Shown piece by piece: positions 1 through 8,692 of a stretch of 64,000 bases of DNA. Both the position numbers and the translations under genes were made by a program. The stretch's first letter is position 1. Every line of letters starts with the position of its first letter. The notes beneath the pieces are model-generated. The model ran no database searches. It had not been told where the DNA came from and worked only from the letters and a program-made list of their open reading frames with translations. Origin of the DNA: Rivularia sp. MS3 (lineage in GTDB: Bacteria > Cyanobacteriota > Cyanobacteriia > Cyanobacteriales > Nostocaceae); assembly GCA_019192545.1 (NCBI GenBank), contig JAHCMI010000022.1, positions 44,625 through 108,624 of the forward strand. The letters are read 5' to 3'.

Positions 1-845
1 GTTCCCACGTACATTTGAGCGTATCCTCGGCTGAAGAAGCTGTGGGATTAACCAACGTTTTCAACGGTTTCGCTGGAGCGCAAATTGCTTTGATGGGTAA
101 CTCCAGCGTATGGAGAGGGAAAGTTGATGCAGAATACCAATGTGTCGCAGAAAAGTTTTGGGATTGGTGGATGCTCGATGAAGCACGAGTCGGACTTCCG
201 AATAAATGTTTTACAGATATAGAGGACTATGGAAATGCTATTGCGAAATTGCGACCTCTTTATGTAGAAAGAAATCAAATCCCTATTCTCATCAGTGACT
301 ATGCAACTTTTGCCGACTACTACGATTGTTCTCCAGCAAAAGGAAAGTATTTATCGGGAGAAGAAGTAGATGTCTATCCCGAAACAAAAGATATTAAATT
401 GCACAATTCATTTTATTGGTTTACCGCTCGCATTTCTCGCTACTTTACCGTTGAAAATCGACTGTGTGACCAACAAGTTCCAGGCGATTTAGCTTGTCCT
501 GCGGCTCTAAGTTTAGGCTTGCTCAAAGCTTTACCAGAAGCCCAAGAGGAATTAAATCAATTCAAATGGTCAACACTCAAGTTAATGCGAGAAGCAGCAA
601 TGAGAGAAGGCCTCGATGCACAAGTTAAAGGTATTGAATTAGCTGATATGGCTAAAAAAATGTTGGATTTAGCAATATTGGGATTAGAGCGTCGCGGACT
701 TGGCGAACAGGTTTATTTAGAACCTTTACAACAGCGATTAACTAGCAAACAAAATCCAGCAATGGAAGCGAGTGAAATATTTAATCAAGGTGGAATTAAG
801 GCTTTGATTGAAGCTCGGGATATTCTTGTAGCAAGTAGTAAGTAG
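1..845 (+). CDS. glutamate-cysteine ligase (GCS2) family protein, C-terminal part
   Basis: The reading frame is open to the window edge; in frame before the first possible start the translation reads SHVHLSVSSAEEA, so the gene is cut at its 5' end and about 280 residues remain. The HVHLSV strand, the following GNSSVWRGK stretch and the ENRLCDQQVPGD motif resemble the catalytic fold of GCS2 enzymes (gamma-glutamylcysteine synthetase/carboxylate-amine ligase superfamily), which join an amino acid to a carboxylate using ATP. Family members are usually 370-450 residues, so roughly the first third is missing. I infer family membership from these motifs by eye; the true substrate cannot be told, and a carboxylate-amine ligase is equally possible. 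Heptanucleotide repeats start right after the stop codon. Confidence 0.6.
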   Translation, partial: SHVHLSVSSAEEAVGLTNVFNGFAGAQIALMGNSSVWRGKVDAEYQCVAEKFWDWWMLDEARVGLPNKCFTDIEDYGNAIAKLRPLYVERNQIPILISDYATFADYYDCSPAKGKYLSGEEVDVYPETKDIKLHNSFYWFTARISRYFTVENRLCDQQVPGDLACPAALSLGLLKALPEAQEELNQFKWSTLKLMREAAMREGLDAQVKGIELADMAKKMLDLAILGLERRGLGEQVYLEPLQQRLTSKQNPAMEASEIFNQGGIKALIEARDILVASSK

Positions 846-858
846 CAAGTAGTGACAG

Positions 859-1015
859 GGGGAAAAAAGAGTGAGGGAGGGAGTGAGGGAGGGAGGGAGT
901 GAGAGAAATTAATAATTTATAACTCGTTACTCACTATTCACTATTCGCTATTCCTAACTCCTAATTCCTAACTCTTAACCTTTAACCTTTAACCTTTGAC
1001 CTTTAACCTTTAATT
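859..1015. repeat. short tandem heptanucleotide repeats
   Basis: Blocks of near-identical 7-8-mers follow one another: GAGGGAGG/GAGTGAGG, then TCACTATT-like and CTAACTC-like units, then repeated CCTTTAA units ending just before the alcohol dehydrogenase start. These match the short tandemly repeated repetitive sequences known from heterocystous cyanobacteria. No gene is visible here. Confidence 0.75.
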
Positions 1016-1018
1016 AAC

Positions 1019-2026
1019 ATGATTAATGCATTAGCTGCTGACAAACCTGGTGGACAACTTAAACCTTTTGAGTACGAACCGGGAGCTTTGGGTGAGGAAG
1101 AAGTTGAGATAAATGTAGAATTTTGTGGTGTTTGTCGCAGCGATTTAATGTTGCTTGATAACGAGCGGGGAGGAACTAAATATCCTTTGGTTCCGGGACA
1201 TGAAGTTATTGGTACTGTATCCGCTGTTGGAAGTAATGTTGATAATTTAAAGGTGTCTGGGCGTGTGGGTTTGGGTTGGTATTCCGGCTCCTGCATGACT
1301 TGCGAATGGTGTGAAGGAGGTCATCATAATTTCTGTCGTCAAGCGGAACAAACTATTGTTGGTCGTCATGGTGGTTTTGCTGATAAAGTTCGCGCTCATA
1401 AAAGCTGGGTGTTTCCTATTCCCGATAAAGTTGAATCTCTATCTGCTGGTCCGTTATTTTGCGGGGGAATTACTGTTTTTAATCCGATAATTCAGTTTGA
1501 TGTTAAACCTAACCATCGCGTAGGAATCATCGGAATTGGTGGTTTAGGACATTTAGCAATTCAGTTTTTTCATGCTTGGGGATGTGAGGTAACAGCTTTT
1601 TCTAGTAATCCGACTAAGGAAGTTGATGCTAGAGAATTGGGAGCAGACCATTTTATTAATTCTCGCAATCGCGAAGAAATTGAAGCAGTAGAAGATTCTT
1701 TTGATTTGATTGTTTCAACTGTCAATGCTGACCTCGATTGGAATGTTTATATTAAAGCTTTACGTCCTTTAGGAAGACTGCATTTTGTCGGAGGAGTACC
1801 GAATCCGATTTGTTTTCCAGTTTTGCTGTTATTAGATGGACAAAAATCAGTTTCTGGTAGTCCTGTAGGTAGTCCAAATACTATTTCTCAAATGCTTGAT
1901 TTTGTTGAAGAACATCAAATTAAACCTGTTGTAGAAGTATTTAGTTTTGCACAGGTGAATGAAGCACTTGATAAATTACGTGATGGACAGGTTCGGTATC
2001 GGTTGATTTTGAGCAATTATCAGTGA
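1019..2026 (+). CDS. zinc-dependent alcohol dehydrogenase, NAD(P)-binding (AdhC/YahK type)
   Basis: This is a 335-residue medium-chain dehydrogenase, the normal length for the family. The N-terminal GroES-like domain carries the catalytic zinc ligands in FCGVCRSD and GHEVIG. The four-cysteine structural zinc site follows as CMTCEWCEGGHHNFC, and FCGGITVF lies where the third catalytic ligand is expected. The Rossmann motif GIGGLGHLAIQF binds the nicotinamide cofactor. The spacing is that of the cinnamyl-alcohol-dehydrogenase/YahK branch, which reduces a broad range of aldehydes with NADPH, so a role in aldehyde detoxification or alcohol formation in the cytosol is likely; the exact substrate is inferred only. 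The ATG at 1019 follows directly on a heptanucleotide repeat tract that replaces any obvious Shine-Dalgarno. No operon partner is evident. Confidence 0.9.
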   Translation: MINALAADKPGGQLKPFEYEPGALGEEEVEINVEFCGVCRSDLMLLDNERGGTKYPLVPGHEVIGTVSAVGSNVDNLKVSGRVGLGWYSGSCMTCEWCEGGHHNFCRQAEQTIVGRHGGFADKVRAHKSWVFPIPDKVESLSAGPLFCGGITVFNPIIQFDVKPNHRVGIIGIGGLGHLAIQFFHAWGCEVTAFSSNPTKEVDARELGADHFINSRNREEIEAVEDSFDLIVSTVNADLDWNVYIKALRPLGRLHFVGGVPNPICFPVLLLLDGQKSVSGSPVGSPNTISQMLDFVEEHQIKPVVEVFSFAQVNEALDKLRDGQVRYRLILSNYQ

Positions 2027-2040
2027 ACAATTATCAGCAT

Positions 2041-2122
2041 GTAGGGTGTGTTGCTTGCTGCGCGCAACGCACCACTATACAAGGATTTCGGTGCGTTAGG
2101 CTGAAGCCATAACGCACCCTAC
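2041..2122. repeat. 82-bp inverted repeat element (GTAGGGTG family)
   Basis: The element starts GTAGGGTGTGTT and ends AACGCACCCTAC, a 12-base terminal inverted repeat with one mismatch. Inside are two further copies of the GGTGCGTT/AACGCACC half-site. A relative with the same end sequence, including CTGAAGCCATAACGCACCC, lies at 19472-19576, and decayed fragments lie near 38070, 39505 and 58885. This looks like a non-coding cyanobacterial dispersed repeat, perhaps a MITE relic. Confidence 0.6.
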
Positions 2123-2205
2123 AATTTTTTCCCATGAAGTTGTTTTATTCAGTATTCCCTGATAATTGATGTTCCACACCCTACGAGTAAAATTGGTAAT
2201 TGCAA

Positions 2206-2400
2206 CTACTCGATTTTCATTAAATTACCGGTTGTAGGGTCGATGATTTTCAGACCTAAATCTGGAAAGTTAATTGCTAAAGAAATTTTATTTCCATCAC
2301 CAAAAACATGAATTATTTCACCTGCTCCAAATGATTTTAATGATTCATGAATTACTCTATCTCCCACTTTCCAATTTTTATTTAAAGTTGTGTTATTCAC
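2206..2400 (-). CDS. stand-alone PcrA-type C-terminal (Tudor-like) domain protein
   Basis: This 64-residue frame encodes only the domain found at the extreme C-terminus of PcrA/UvrD. Its core NWKVGDRVIH...SFGAGEIIHVFG.GNK...KIIDP aligns along its whole length with the last ~52 residues of the PcrA encoded about 200 bp away on the same strand, at roughly two-thirds identity by eye. It has a two-residue insertion (LK) before SFGAGE. The GTG start at 2398-2400 is immediately preceded by an in-frame stop, so it cannot be longer. In PcrA this domain binds RNA polymerase. The copy probably arose by partial duplication of the pcrA 3' end. It has no stop or frameshift, and its substitutions look conservative, so it may be a functional small RNA-polymerase-binding protein, but expression is unproven. 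Confidence 0.6.
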   Translation of the reverse strand: MNNTTLNKNWKVGDRVIHESLKSFGAGEIIHVFGDGNKISLAINFPDLGLKIIDPTTGNLMKIE

Positions 2401-2457
2401 TTAATCTATTACCTATTATTCCCTTACCAACAAAAGATTTTCTATTTATAAAAAACC

Positions 2458-2580
2458 GCAAAGGACGCTGAGGACGCAGAGGAAAGAGGTTAAAAGATGA
2501 AGATATAGGTAATTTATTTAATAAGTGATATAAAAGTAACTATTCCCTATTCCCTATTCCCTATTCCCTATTCCCCTGAT
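2458..2580. repeat. dispersed repeat (CGCAGAGGA type) plus heptanucleotide tract
   Basis: Positions about 2454-2487 carry AACCGCAAAGGACGCTGAGG and its continuation, a widespread cyanobacterial intergenic repeat that recurs inside the CHAT-WD40 gene at about 25861. Positions about 2538-2575 are repeated CTATTCC heptamers. The segment separates the small Tudor-domain gene from the 3' end of pcrA. Confidence 0.6.
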
Positions 2581-2595
2581 AACTGATAACTGTAA

Positions 2596-4959
2596 TTACA
2601 TTTTCTGCAATTGAGCTACTCTAGGATCGATAATTTTCTGACCTAATCCGGGAAATTTGATGGCTACGGAAACTTTATTTCCTCCACCAAAAATATGAGT
2701 GATTTCACCGGCTCCAAATGATTTATGCATTACTTTGTCACCGACTTGCCAATTTACGTTTGAAGCTGGTTGACTGCTATTATTATTCGCTTTCTCAAAA
2801 CCATTTCTGTAACTAGCAGAAGTACGTCCGCCGGTATTTGTATAAGTAGTACTAAGAGAACGTTGGGTAGCTAATAATTCTTTAGGTAGCTCGTCGAGAA
2901 ATTGCGATCGCACTGCTGGTTCGCGGGTTCCGTACAGTCTGCGCTCTCGTGCGTGGGATAAAAACAGTCTTTCTTGAGCGCGGGTGATACCGACGTAACA
3001 TAAACGACGCTCTTCTTCTAAGGCTGCGGGGTCGTTCATGGAGCGGTAGTTGGGAAATAATCCTTGTTCTAACCCTACTAAGAAGACTACGGGAAATTCC
3101 AAACCTTTGGAAGAATGTAATGTCATTAAGGAAACTGCACTTTGTCCTTCTTTGACGTTATCTAAGTCGGAACTTAAAGCTGTACTAGCAAGAAATCCGG
3201 CTAAGGAAGCATCTTGTTCGGCTTCTTCTTCATATTGACGAACTGCGTTGTAAAGTTCTCCTACGTTGCGGATTCTGTCTTCTGCTTCGTCGTTTCCTTG
3301 TTTCTGTAAATCTTGGACGTAACCGGACTCCTCTACAACGGTTTGCAAAATCTCGGAAGCGCTGATATTTTCGATTTCTTGCTGAAAGCGGCCAATCATT
3401 TTGGCAAAGTTGTTCACCGATTTCGCCGAGCGTCCACCCAAAGTATTAACTGATGTCTCATCGCTGAGTATTTCCCACAAACTTACACCTAATTCTTGAG
3501 CGGCGTTTGTGAGGTTTTCGATAGTAGCTTTACCGATACCTCGTCTGGGTGTATTGATTACTCTTAGCAAACTTACAGTATCCGCAGGATTGGCGATCGC
3601 TCTTAAATAAGCCAAGACATCTTTGATTTCTTTACGGTCGTAGAATTTTAATCCCCCAACTACGGTGTAGGGAATTCCGTTTCTAACTAACATGTCCTCA
3701 AACGGACGAGATTGAGCATTGGTACGGTAAAGAATCGAAAAATGTCCCCAATTTACATCGGGGTTTTCTTTTTCCAAGGAAATAATTTTATTAACGACAA
3801 AATTAGCTTCTGCTACTTCATCTTCAGCTTTAAAATAAAATATCTGCTCCCCTTCACCCCTGGTTGCTTTAAGAACTTTATCAATTCTTTGGGTGTTATT
3901 TTCAATTAAATGATTTGCAGCTTGGAGAATATTTTCACAAGAACGATAGTTTTCTTCTAATTTCACCATCGAACGAGTATCGTCATCCTCTAAACCGTCG
4001 CCAAAATCTTGCTGAAAGTCCAACAAAATTGTGAAGTCGGCCATTCTAAAAGAATAAATCGATTGGTCTGCATCACCTACCACAAATACAGAACGATTAT
4101 CCCAATTCCACTGATTTTTCTGTTCTCCATAAGTAGCTAATAAACTTATCAATTGATATTGAGTGCGGTTTGTATCTTGATATTCATCTACTAAGATATG
4201 GCGAAATTTATTGTGCCAATAACCCAAAACCTGCTCGTTTTGTTGAAACAACCTTACCGGAACCAAAATTAAATCGTCAAAATCCAAAGCATTATTGGCT
4301 GCTAATCTATCTTGATAGCAATTGTAAACTTCTGCAATTACTCTTCCCTTGTAATTCGGTTCTTCCTTCTCATAATCTTTCGGCGATAATCCCTGATTTT
4401 TGGCATTACTAATCGCGTAGCGAACGGAACGGGGATTAAATTTTTTATCGCTCAAATTCAACTGCTTGGTGACAATTTCCTTAACCAAACTTTGAGCGTC
4501 AGATTCATCAAAAATCGAAAAATTCTTTTTCCAACTGCGTCCGTTTTCATCTTGATATTTCTCAATATCAAACCGCAAGATTCGAGAAAGCAAACTATGA
4601 AAAGTACCGCACCATAAATCCTTAATAATTAACTTGTAAACCTTTGACCTTAACTTTACCTGGTCGTATTCTGGTAATAAATCGTAACGTTCGCCGTACT
4701 CAGAAAGAGCCATTTGTTCGGCAAATAACTTTTGAATCCGCTCCTTCATCTCTCGTGCGGCTTTATTTGTAAAAGTAACCGCTAAGATATTTTCGGGATT
4801 AACTCTATGCTCGGTAATTAGATTAGCAATACGATAAGTCAACGCTCGTGTTTTACCAGAACCTGCCCCAGCAACAACTAGCAAGGGACCGCAAAAATGT
4901 TCGACAGCGCGACGTTGATGGGGATTGAGGTGACTGAGAGAGTCGGTTGTAGTTGTCAT
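2596..4959 (-). CDS. pcrA: ATP-dependent DNA helicase PcrA/UvrD
   Basis: A superfamily 1A 3'-5' DNA helicase for repair, replication restart and probably transcription-coupled repair in the cytosol. Counting from the ATG at 4957-4959 (787 residues), the Walker A motif GAGSGKT is at residues 31-37. It is followed by the Walker B motif VDEYQDTN, motif III GDADQSIYSFR, motif IV EENYRS, motif V MTLHSSKGLEFP and motif VI YVGITRAQERL, in canonical order. Motif III reads SFRMAD where SWRGA/GFRGA is usual. The C-terminus ends in the Tudor-like domain (SFGAGE...KIIDP) that contacts RNA polymerase. A start 14 codons further upstream is open, but it would add a hydrophobic stretch not typical of PcrA, so I chose the internal ATG preceding TTTTDSLSHLNPHQ. 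A second copy of the final domain lies just downstream. Confidence 0.95.
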   Translation of the reverse strand: MTTTTDSLSHLNPHQRRAVEHFCGPLLVVAGAGSGKTRALTYRIANLITEHRVNPENILAVTFTNKAAREMKERIQKLFAEQMALSEYGERYDLLPEYDQVKLRSKVYKLIIKDLWCGTFHSLLSRILRFDIEKYQDENGRSWKKNFSIFDESDAQSLVKEIVTKQLNLSDKKFNPRSVRYAISNAKNQGLSPKDYEKEEPNYKGRVIAEVYNCYQDRLAANNALDFDDLILVPVRLFQQNEQVLGYWHNKFRHILVDEYQDTNRTQYQLISLLATYGEQKNQWNWDNRSVFVVGDADQSIYSFRMADFTILLDFQQDFGDGLEDDDTRSMVKLEENYRSCENILQAANHLIENNTQRIDKVLKATRGEGEQIFYFKAEDEVAEANFVVNKIISLEKENPDVNWGHFSILYRTNAQSRPFEDMLVRNGIPYTVVGGLKFYDRKEIKDVLAYLRAIANPADTVSLLRVINTPRRGIGKATIENLTNAAQELGVSLWEILSDETSVNTLGGRSAKSVNNFAKMIGRFQQEIENISASEILQTVVEESGYVQDLQKQGNDEAEDRIRNVGELYNAVRQYEEEAEQDASLAGFLASTALSSDLDNVKEGQSAVSLMTLHSSKGLEFPVVFLVGLEQGLFPNYRSMNDPAALEEERRLCYVGITRAQERLFLSHARERRLYGTREPAVRSQFLDELPKELLATQRSLSTTYTNTGGRTSASYRNGFEKANNNSSQPASNVNWQVGDKVMHKSFGAGEITHIFGGGNKVSVAIKFPGLGQKIIDPRVAQLQKM

Positions 4960-5437
4960 GGAGATGGGAAGTAAGCAGGACAAAAATACAAGTCGTAGCA
5001 ATGCTGCAATATGCCTTTTTAATTACATTAATACAACTGTCTTATATTGCTAACTTTATAATCTTACCGAAATTTAGCCGATCAAAATGAAGATTATTTA
5101 GTAATTAGGTTGTTGATGGCAAACTAATCTGTAGTAGAGATATTGCATTTACCTTTGGGCTATGATATTTTTCTGATAATAATTTTGGGTTTCAAGTTGA
5201 TTATTTATTTGTTTTTTTTGATAAATTTGATAAATGCGATTGTAAAAAAAACAGTAAATGATAAAAATGAGTTTGTGTAATTCTCGCTTGACATTTACTG
5301 TTTTTAATATTTAATATAATTCACTTCTGTTTTTATTTGAAAACCAACTATTATTTACCTACTTATTTTGTACATAGCCTCAGTCCTTTTTCAGCAATCT
5401 TGTTTTAGACAACAAGTAAGACTCTATCTTAATAAAT
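4960..5437. other. AT-rich intergenic region with a long-loop inverted repeat
   Basis: No gene is visible. Positions 5247-5260 (AAAAACAGTAAATG) and 5292-5305 (CATTTACTGTTTTT) are perfect 14-base inverted repeats separated by 31 bases, followed by an AT-rich tail. This could be a terminator, an sRNA-like hairpin or a relic of a small element; nothing in the sequence decides between these. Confidence 0.5.
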
Positions 5438-5626
5438 TTACGAATTGCGGCTGACGGCTGACAAAATTCCCGCACCGATAGCTAATAGCACTAAAGCCCA
5501 AATTGCCTCTTGAGGAAAATTCAATATTCCAAAAGCTTGTAATAAGAGAACTATAGCTAAAACTACCAATAAAGAGCCTGCGACATATAAGAAAGTGGTA
5601 ACGGCAAGATTCGGACGACGACTCAC
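5438..5626 (-). CDS. small two-span membrane protein
   Basis: A 62-residue protein beginning SRRPNLAV after a GTG at 5624-5626. That start is chosen because GAGGAG sits eight bases upstream; two further codons upstream with a TTG are possible but badly spaced. It has two hydrophobic helices, about residues 10-32 (TTFLYVAGSLLVVLAIVLLL) and 40-57 (EAIWALVLLAIGAGIL), joined by a short loop. The whole fits a small inner- or thylakoid-membrane protein. I recognise it only as a type of cyanobacterial hypothetical; no function can be given. A different frame over the same bases is also open but gives an uncharacteristic cysteine- and arginine-rich peptide. Confidence 0.6.
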   Translation of the reverse strand: MSRRPNLAVTTFLYVAGSLLVVLAIVLLLQAFGILNFPQEAIWALVLLAIGAGILSAVSRNS

Positions 5627-5765
5627 AAGCAAAACTCCTCACTATTTATAGAAAATTGCATTTTGTATTTTTGCACATTTTTTTTGAAGATTATCTTCAT
5701 CTCGACACAGTTTTATCATTAATCCAGTGATGCCAAAAGGATAATATGTATTATCTTAACTTGAA

Positions 5766-6545
5766 TTAATAAAAAATCTTACTAACAATCATATTAAAAA
5801 TATTATCGAATTTCCTCTTCGCTGCTTCAAACTCAATTACTTGCGAACTAGGAGGTTGCGGTTTATCAATCTGATTTTCCTGCAAATAAACGTGGTAGCG
5901 AACTTCAATCTGAAGACTTTCTACATTCGGCATCTCACCGTAATGTCTTGTAATATATCCCCCAACAAAAGTTTTGTTCCTAACTACTTGTAATCCCTGA
6001 TTGCTAAAGCATTTATCTACAGTAGAAATTAACAATTCCGAACAAGTTTGATTGTTGACGTTGCCCAAGCAAACATCATCATTTATTAATCCACAGAAGC
6101 TGTGTAAATCAAAAAGATAAACTTTGCCAAATTGCTCTATTTTTTCGTCCAGAAGCTTTTTTAATTGATGATGATAAGGAAGGTAGTATTTTTCAATTCG
6201 CTCCTGTATATTTTCTTCGCTAGGTTCATGAATATATATATTACGATTAAAAGCTGTATTTTTGGGAATTACTGAAGACCAAAAAGAGCCAAACAATGGC
6301 TGTTTGATTTGACGATTTAAATCAACAATATATCGATTATGAGTAGCTTGTAAAACAGTAATTCCCAAATTGGGAAGAAAATCATAAAGTTTATCGAGAT
6401 GCCAATCGCTATTTGGTAGAGATTTCAAATGTTCGATGGTAAACTTAGCAGCAATATCCTCTGGAATAAATAACCCGCTATGAGGAATATTTGCTACTAT
6501 TGGCAGTGCTTTAACTGTAGGTTGATCAAGTTTGAATAATTGCAT
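5766..6545 (-). CDS. N-formylglutamate amidohydrolase family protein
   Basis: A 259-residue protein of the FGase/HutG-like family, metal-dependent amidohydrolases that split N-formylglutamate or similar N-acyl amino acids. The family signature is clear: VANIPHSGLFIP near the N-terminus (the His of PHSG is a probable metal ligand), SDWHLDKLYDFLP, then HNRYIVDLNR and YLFDLHSF. Length and motif order are normal. The ATG at 6543-6545 is the only good start. In cyanobacteria histidine degradation by the Hut route is usually absent, so the physiological substrate may differ; no other hut gene is in the window. A histidine kinase gene follows downstream on the same strand, less than 100 bases away, separated by heptamer repeats. 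Confidence 0.85.
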   Translation of the reverse strand: MQLFKLDQPTVKALPIVANIPHSGLFIPEDIAAKFTIEHLKSLPNSDWHLDKLYDFLPNLGITVLQATHNRYIVDLNRQIKQPLFGSFWSSVIPKNTAFNRNIYIHEPSEENIQERIEKYYLPYHHQLKKLLDEKIEQFGKVYLFDLHSFCGLINDDVCLGNVNNQTCSELLISTVDKCFSNQGLQVVRNKTFVGGYITRHYGEMPNVESLQIEVRYHVYLQENQIDKPQPPSSQVIEFEAAKRKFDNIFNMIVSKIFY

Positions 6546-6640
6546 TAATAGGGAATAGAAAATAGCTGTTGATTAAAACCCGCTTTCTTCAACCCACCTA
6601 CAAAGGAACTGTTGACTGTTCGCTGATTACTGTTCGCTGA

Positions 6641-8344
6641 TTACTGTTCGCTGATTGCTGGTAACCAAACGGTGAAAGTAGAACCCACTTCAAACTCACT
6701 TTCCACCTCTATGTCACCACCCATCATTTGGCAAAAATGGCGGGTAATTGCCAATCCTAATCCAGTTCCGCCGTACTTTTTGGTAGTTGAAGCATCACCT
6801 TGAGTAAATGGTTTAAACAACTGATTGATTTGATATTCAGTCATGCCAATACCGGTATCTTTGACAGTAAACACAATTATTTCACCCGATAGATTAGAGG
6901 TAAAATCTTTTTTCCGTCTAACTTTTAGAGTTACCCGACCATTTTTAGTAAACTTAGAAGCATTGCTTAATAAATTTAACAGCACCTGTTGGACTCTGGT
7001 TTGATCTTGATACATAGTGCCTAATTCCCCATCGCAATCAATTTCTAAGGAACTACCATTTTTCTGTATAGCCGATTTAATTGTGAGAACCAGATTGTCT
7101 ATCAGCGACACTACTTCAAAGGTTTCCGGGTAAAGAGTCATTTTCCCGGCTTCAATTTTAGATAAATCAAGAATGTCGTTGATTAGCTGCAATAGATGTT
7201 TGCCGGATGTATTAATGATTTCTAAATCTGCTGCAAAATCTTCCTCTACCCCTAAATCTGTAGCATCTTCTTGTAAAAGCTGACTTAAACCGATTATGGC
7301 ATTTAAGGGCGTGCGTAATTCATGGCTGACGTTTGCTAAAAATTGACTTTTAGCTTTGCTCGCTGCTTCTGCTAATTCCTTGGCTTGCTCTAATTGCTTG
7401 GTTCTTTTTGAAACTCTTTCGATTAAATGATTTAGTGATTTTGCCAGTAAACCAATTTCATCTTCAGTGGTAACGGGAGCGCGTAAATCAAAATTCGATT
7501 TACGAGCCACTTGTTCGGCTACTTGAGTTACAACTACTACAGGTTCGGCAATAGCGCGGGAAGTTCGCCAAGCTACCACAACTGCGATCGCGACTGAGAG
7601 CAGCATACTGGCAATCACGATAGTTCTTTCAATACCTTTGGAAAATTCGAGGTCTTTTGCTCTACGATGTTCTTGCGTTCGGGCACTTTGGAGAATATTA
7701 TCTAATCTTTGACTCAACTGTTCTAAACGAATTGCTGTTTGAGAACGAGTAAGTTCAAGCAATTGCTGCTGAATCAGTGATTGCTGAGATTGAGATTGCT
7801 CGTTTTGTTGCTGCAATATCGAATCTAGCTGTTGCGTGTAAGATTCTAAACTTATTTCATAATCTCGTAATAATGTCTGAAAAGTGGCTTCTGTAGCTGC
7901 TAACTTTCCAGGTTTGCTGCTAATAAATTTTGCTATATCGGTTTCAACTTCTTCAACTTTAGCAATGCTCTCATCAAATTCAGCCTTTTTGCGAGAAAAA
8001 AGAAGCGGTTGTGGCACACGTGCGGCCAAACTATAGCTGTGCAGCTGCACTTCTACCAAAGCATCTTTGTAATTTGCCAGCATTTGTGTTTGATATTGGG
8101 CGTGATTAAACTGCCTGATTTCTCTGGCGCGGTAGTAGTTAGCAATTACTAATCCCACAAGCGAACCAAAAAAGCCAATTCCAATTGCTGCAAAATATCC
8201 ACAGCCAATTTTCTGATGTATACGCCTAGAGCTAGCTTTAAGCTTCCCGCTTGAAGGGAATTCTAAAGTAGGCAATTCATCATTTGAGGGCTGTTCTTCC
8301 GACACATCTGTACTACTCTCACCTACGGTTTTTTGAGTTCGCAT
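6641..8344 (-). CDS. membrane sensor histidine kinase with HAMP domain
   Basis: A 567-residue sensor. The order is a cytoplasmic N-tail, a first membrane helix (about 48-68), a roughly 165-residue extracytoplasmic helical region very rich in Gln and Leu, a second membrane helix ([19 protein letters not shown]), HAMP, a coiled coil, HisKA with the phospho-acceptor motif [14 protein letters not shown], and HATPase_c with N box [13 protein letters not shown]1 DTGIGM, F box LFKPFTQGD and G2 GGTGLGLAI. All catalytic motifs are intact, so it should autophosphorylate. No receiver domain is attached and no response regulator gene adjoins, so its partner is unknown. The helical extracytoplasmic region resembles four-helix-bundle sensors; the signal cannot be inferred. 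The final codons (AISEQ) and stop are made of a GCTGATT/GTTCGCT repeat, showing a heptamer tract running into the gene end. Confidence 0.92.
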   Translation of the reverse strand: MRTQKTVGESSTDVSEEQPSNDELPTLEFPSSGKLKASSRRIHQKIGCGYFAAIGIGFFGSLVGLVIANYYRAREIRQFNHAQYQTQMLANYKDALVEVQLHSYSLAARVPQPLLFSRKKAEFDESIAKVEEVETDIAKFISSKPGKLAATEATFQTLLRDYEISLESYTQQLDSILQQQNEQSQSQQSLIQQQLLELTRSQTAIRLEQLSQRLDNILQSARTQEHRRAKDLEFSKGIERTIVIASMLLSVAIAVVVAWRTSRAIAEPVVVVTQVAEQVARKSNFDLRAPVTTEDEIGLLAKSLNHLIERVSKRTKQLEQAKELAEAASKAKSQFLANVSHELRTPLNAIIGLSQLLQEDATDLGVEEDFAADLEIINTSGKHLLQLINDILDLSKIEAGKMTLYPETFEVVSLIDNLVLTIKSAIQKNGSSLEIDCDGELGTMYQDQTRVQQVLLNLLSNASKFTKNGRVTLKVRRKKDFTSNLSGEIIVFTVKDTGIGMTEYQINQLFKPFTQGDASTTKKYGGTGLGLAITRHFCQMMGGDIEVESEFEVGSTFTVWLPAISEQ

Positions 8345-8570
8345 CCCTCAAATCTCCTTACCCTCCCGCTATAATTTATACGTTATTTTAGGTGGTGAAA
8401 TTTAAACAAAAAGAGCCAATATTAATTATCTTCTTTTATAACAATTACAAAAGCTTAATTGCTACATACTTTGCACGAGCTTCATAATATCTCGGTAAAT
8501 CTATAGTTAAAATTTAACAAAATTAATCATATTTACTTACATCGACTTACGATTATTGACCATAATAAAG

Positions 8571-8608
8571 AAGTGAGGAGCGACAAACTCTAGGTTTACT
8601 CCTCACTT
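8571..8608 (-). terminator. probable metK terminator hairpin
   Basis: AAGTGAGGAG (8571-8580) pairs perfectly with CTCCTCACTT (8599-8608) over an 18-base loop, 85 bases beyond the metK stop on the minus strand, and is followed there by a moderately T-rich stretch. It lies in the 348-bp spacer 8345-8692, in which I see no gene. Confidence 0.5.
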
Positions 8609-8692
8609 ACTATTAAAATCTAAAATCGCTTTATTTACTTCTTCCTTATTTTAAGACAGCTACTCGTCCACGAAAAACGAGGCTACCTTATT

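Noticed and set aside
2274..2471. A plus-strand frame over the Tudor-domain gene.
   Set aside because: Opposite strand of a gene with clear homology to PcrA; the translation looks like low-complexity shadow sequence.
5424..5642. A 72-codon frame overlapping the small two-span membrane protein gene.
   Set aside because: Same strand, other frame; its translation is Cys/Arg/Ser-rich without structure, whereas the chosen frame has a consensus ribosome site and two clean membrane helices.
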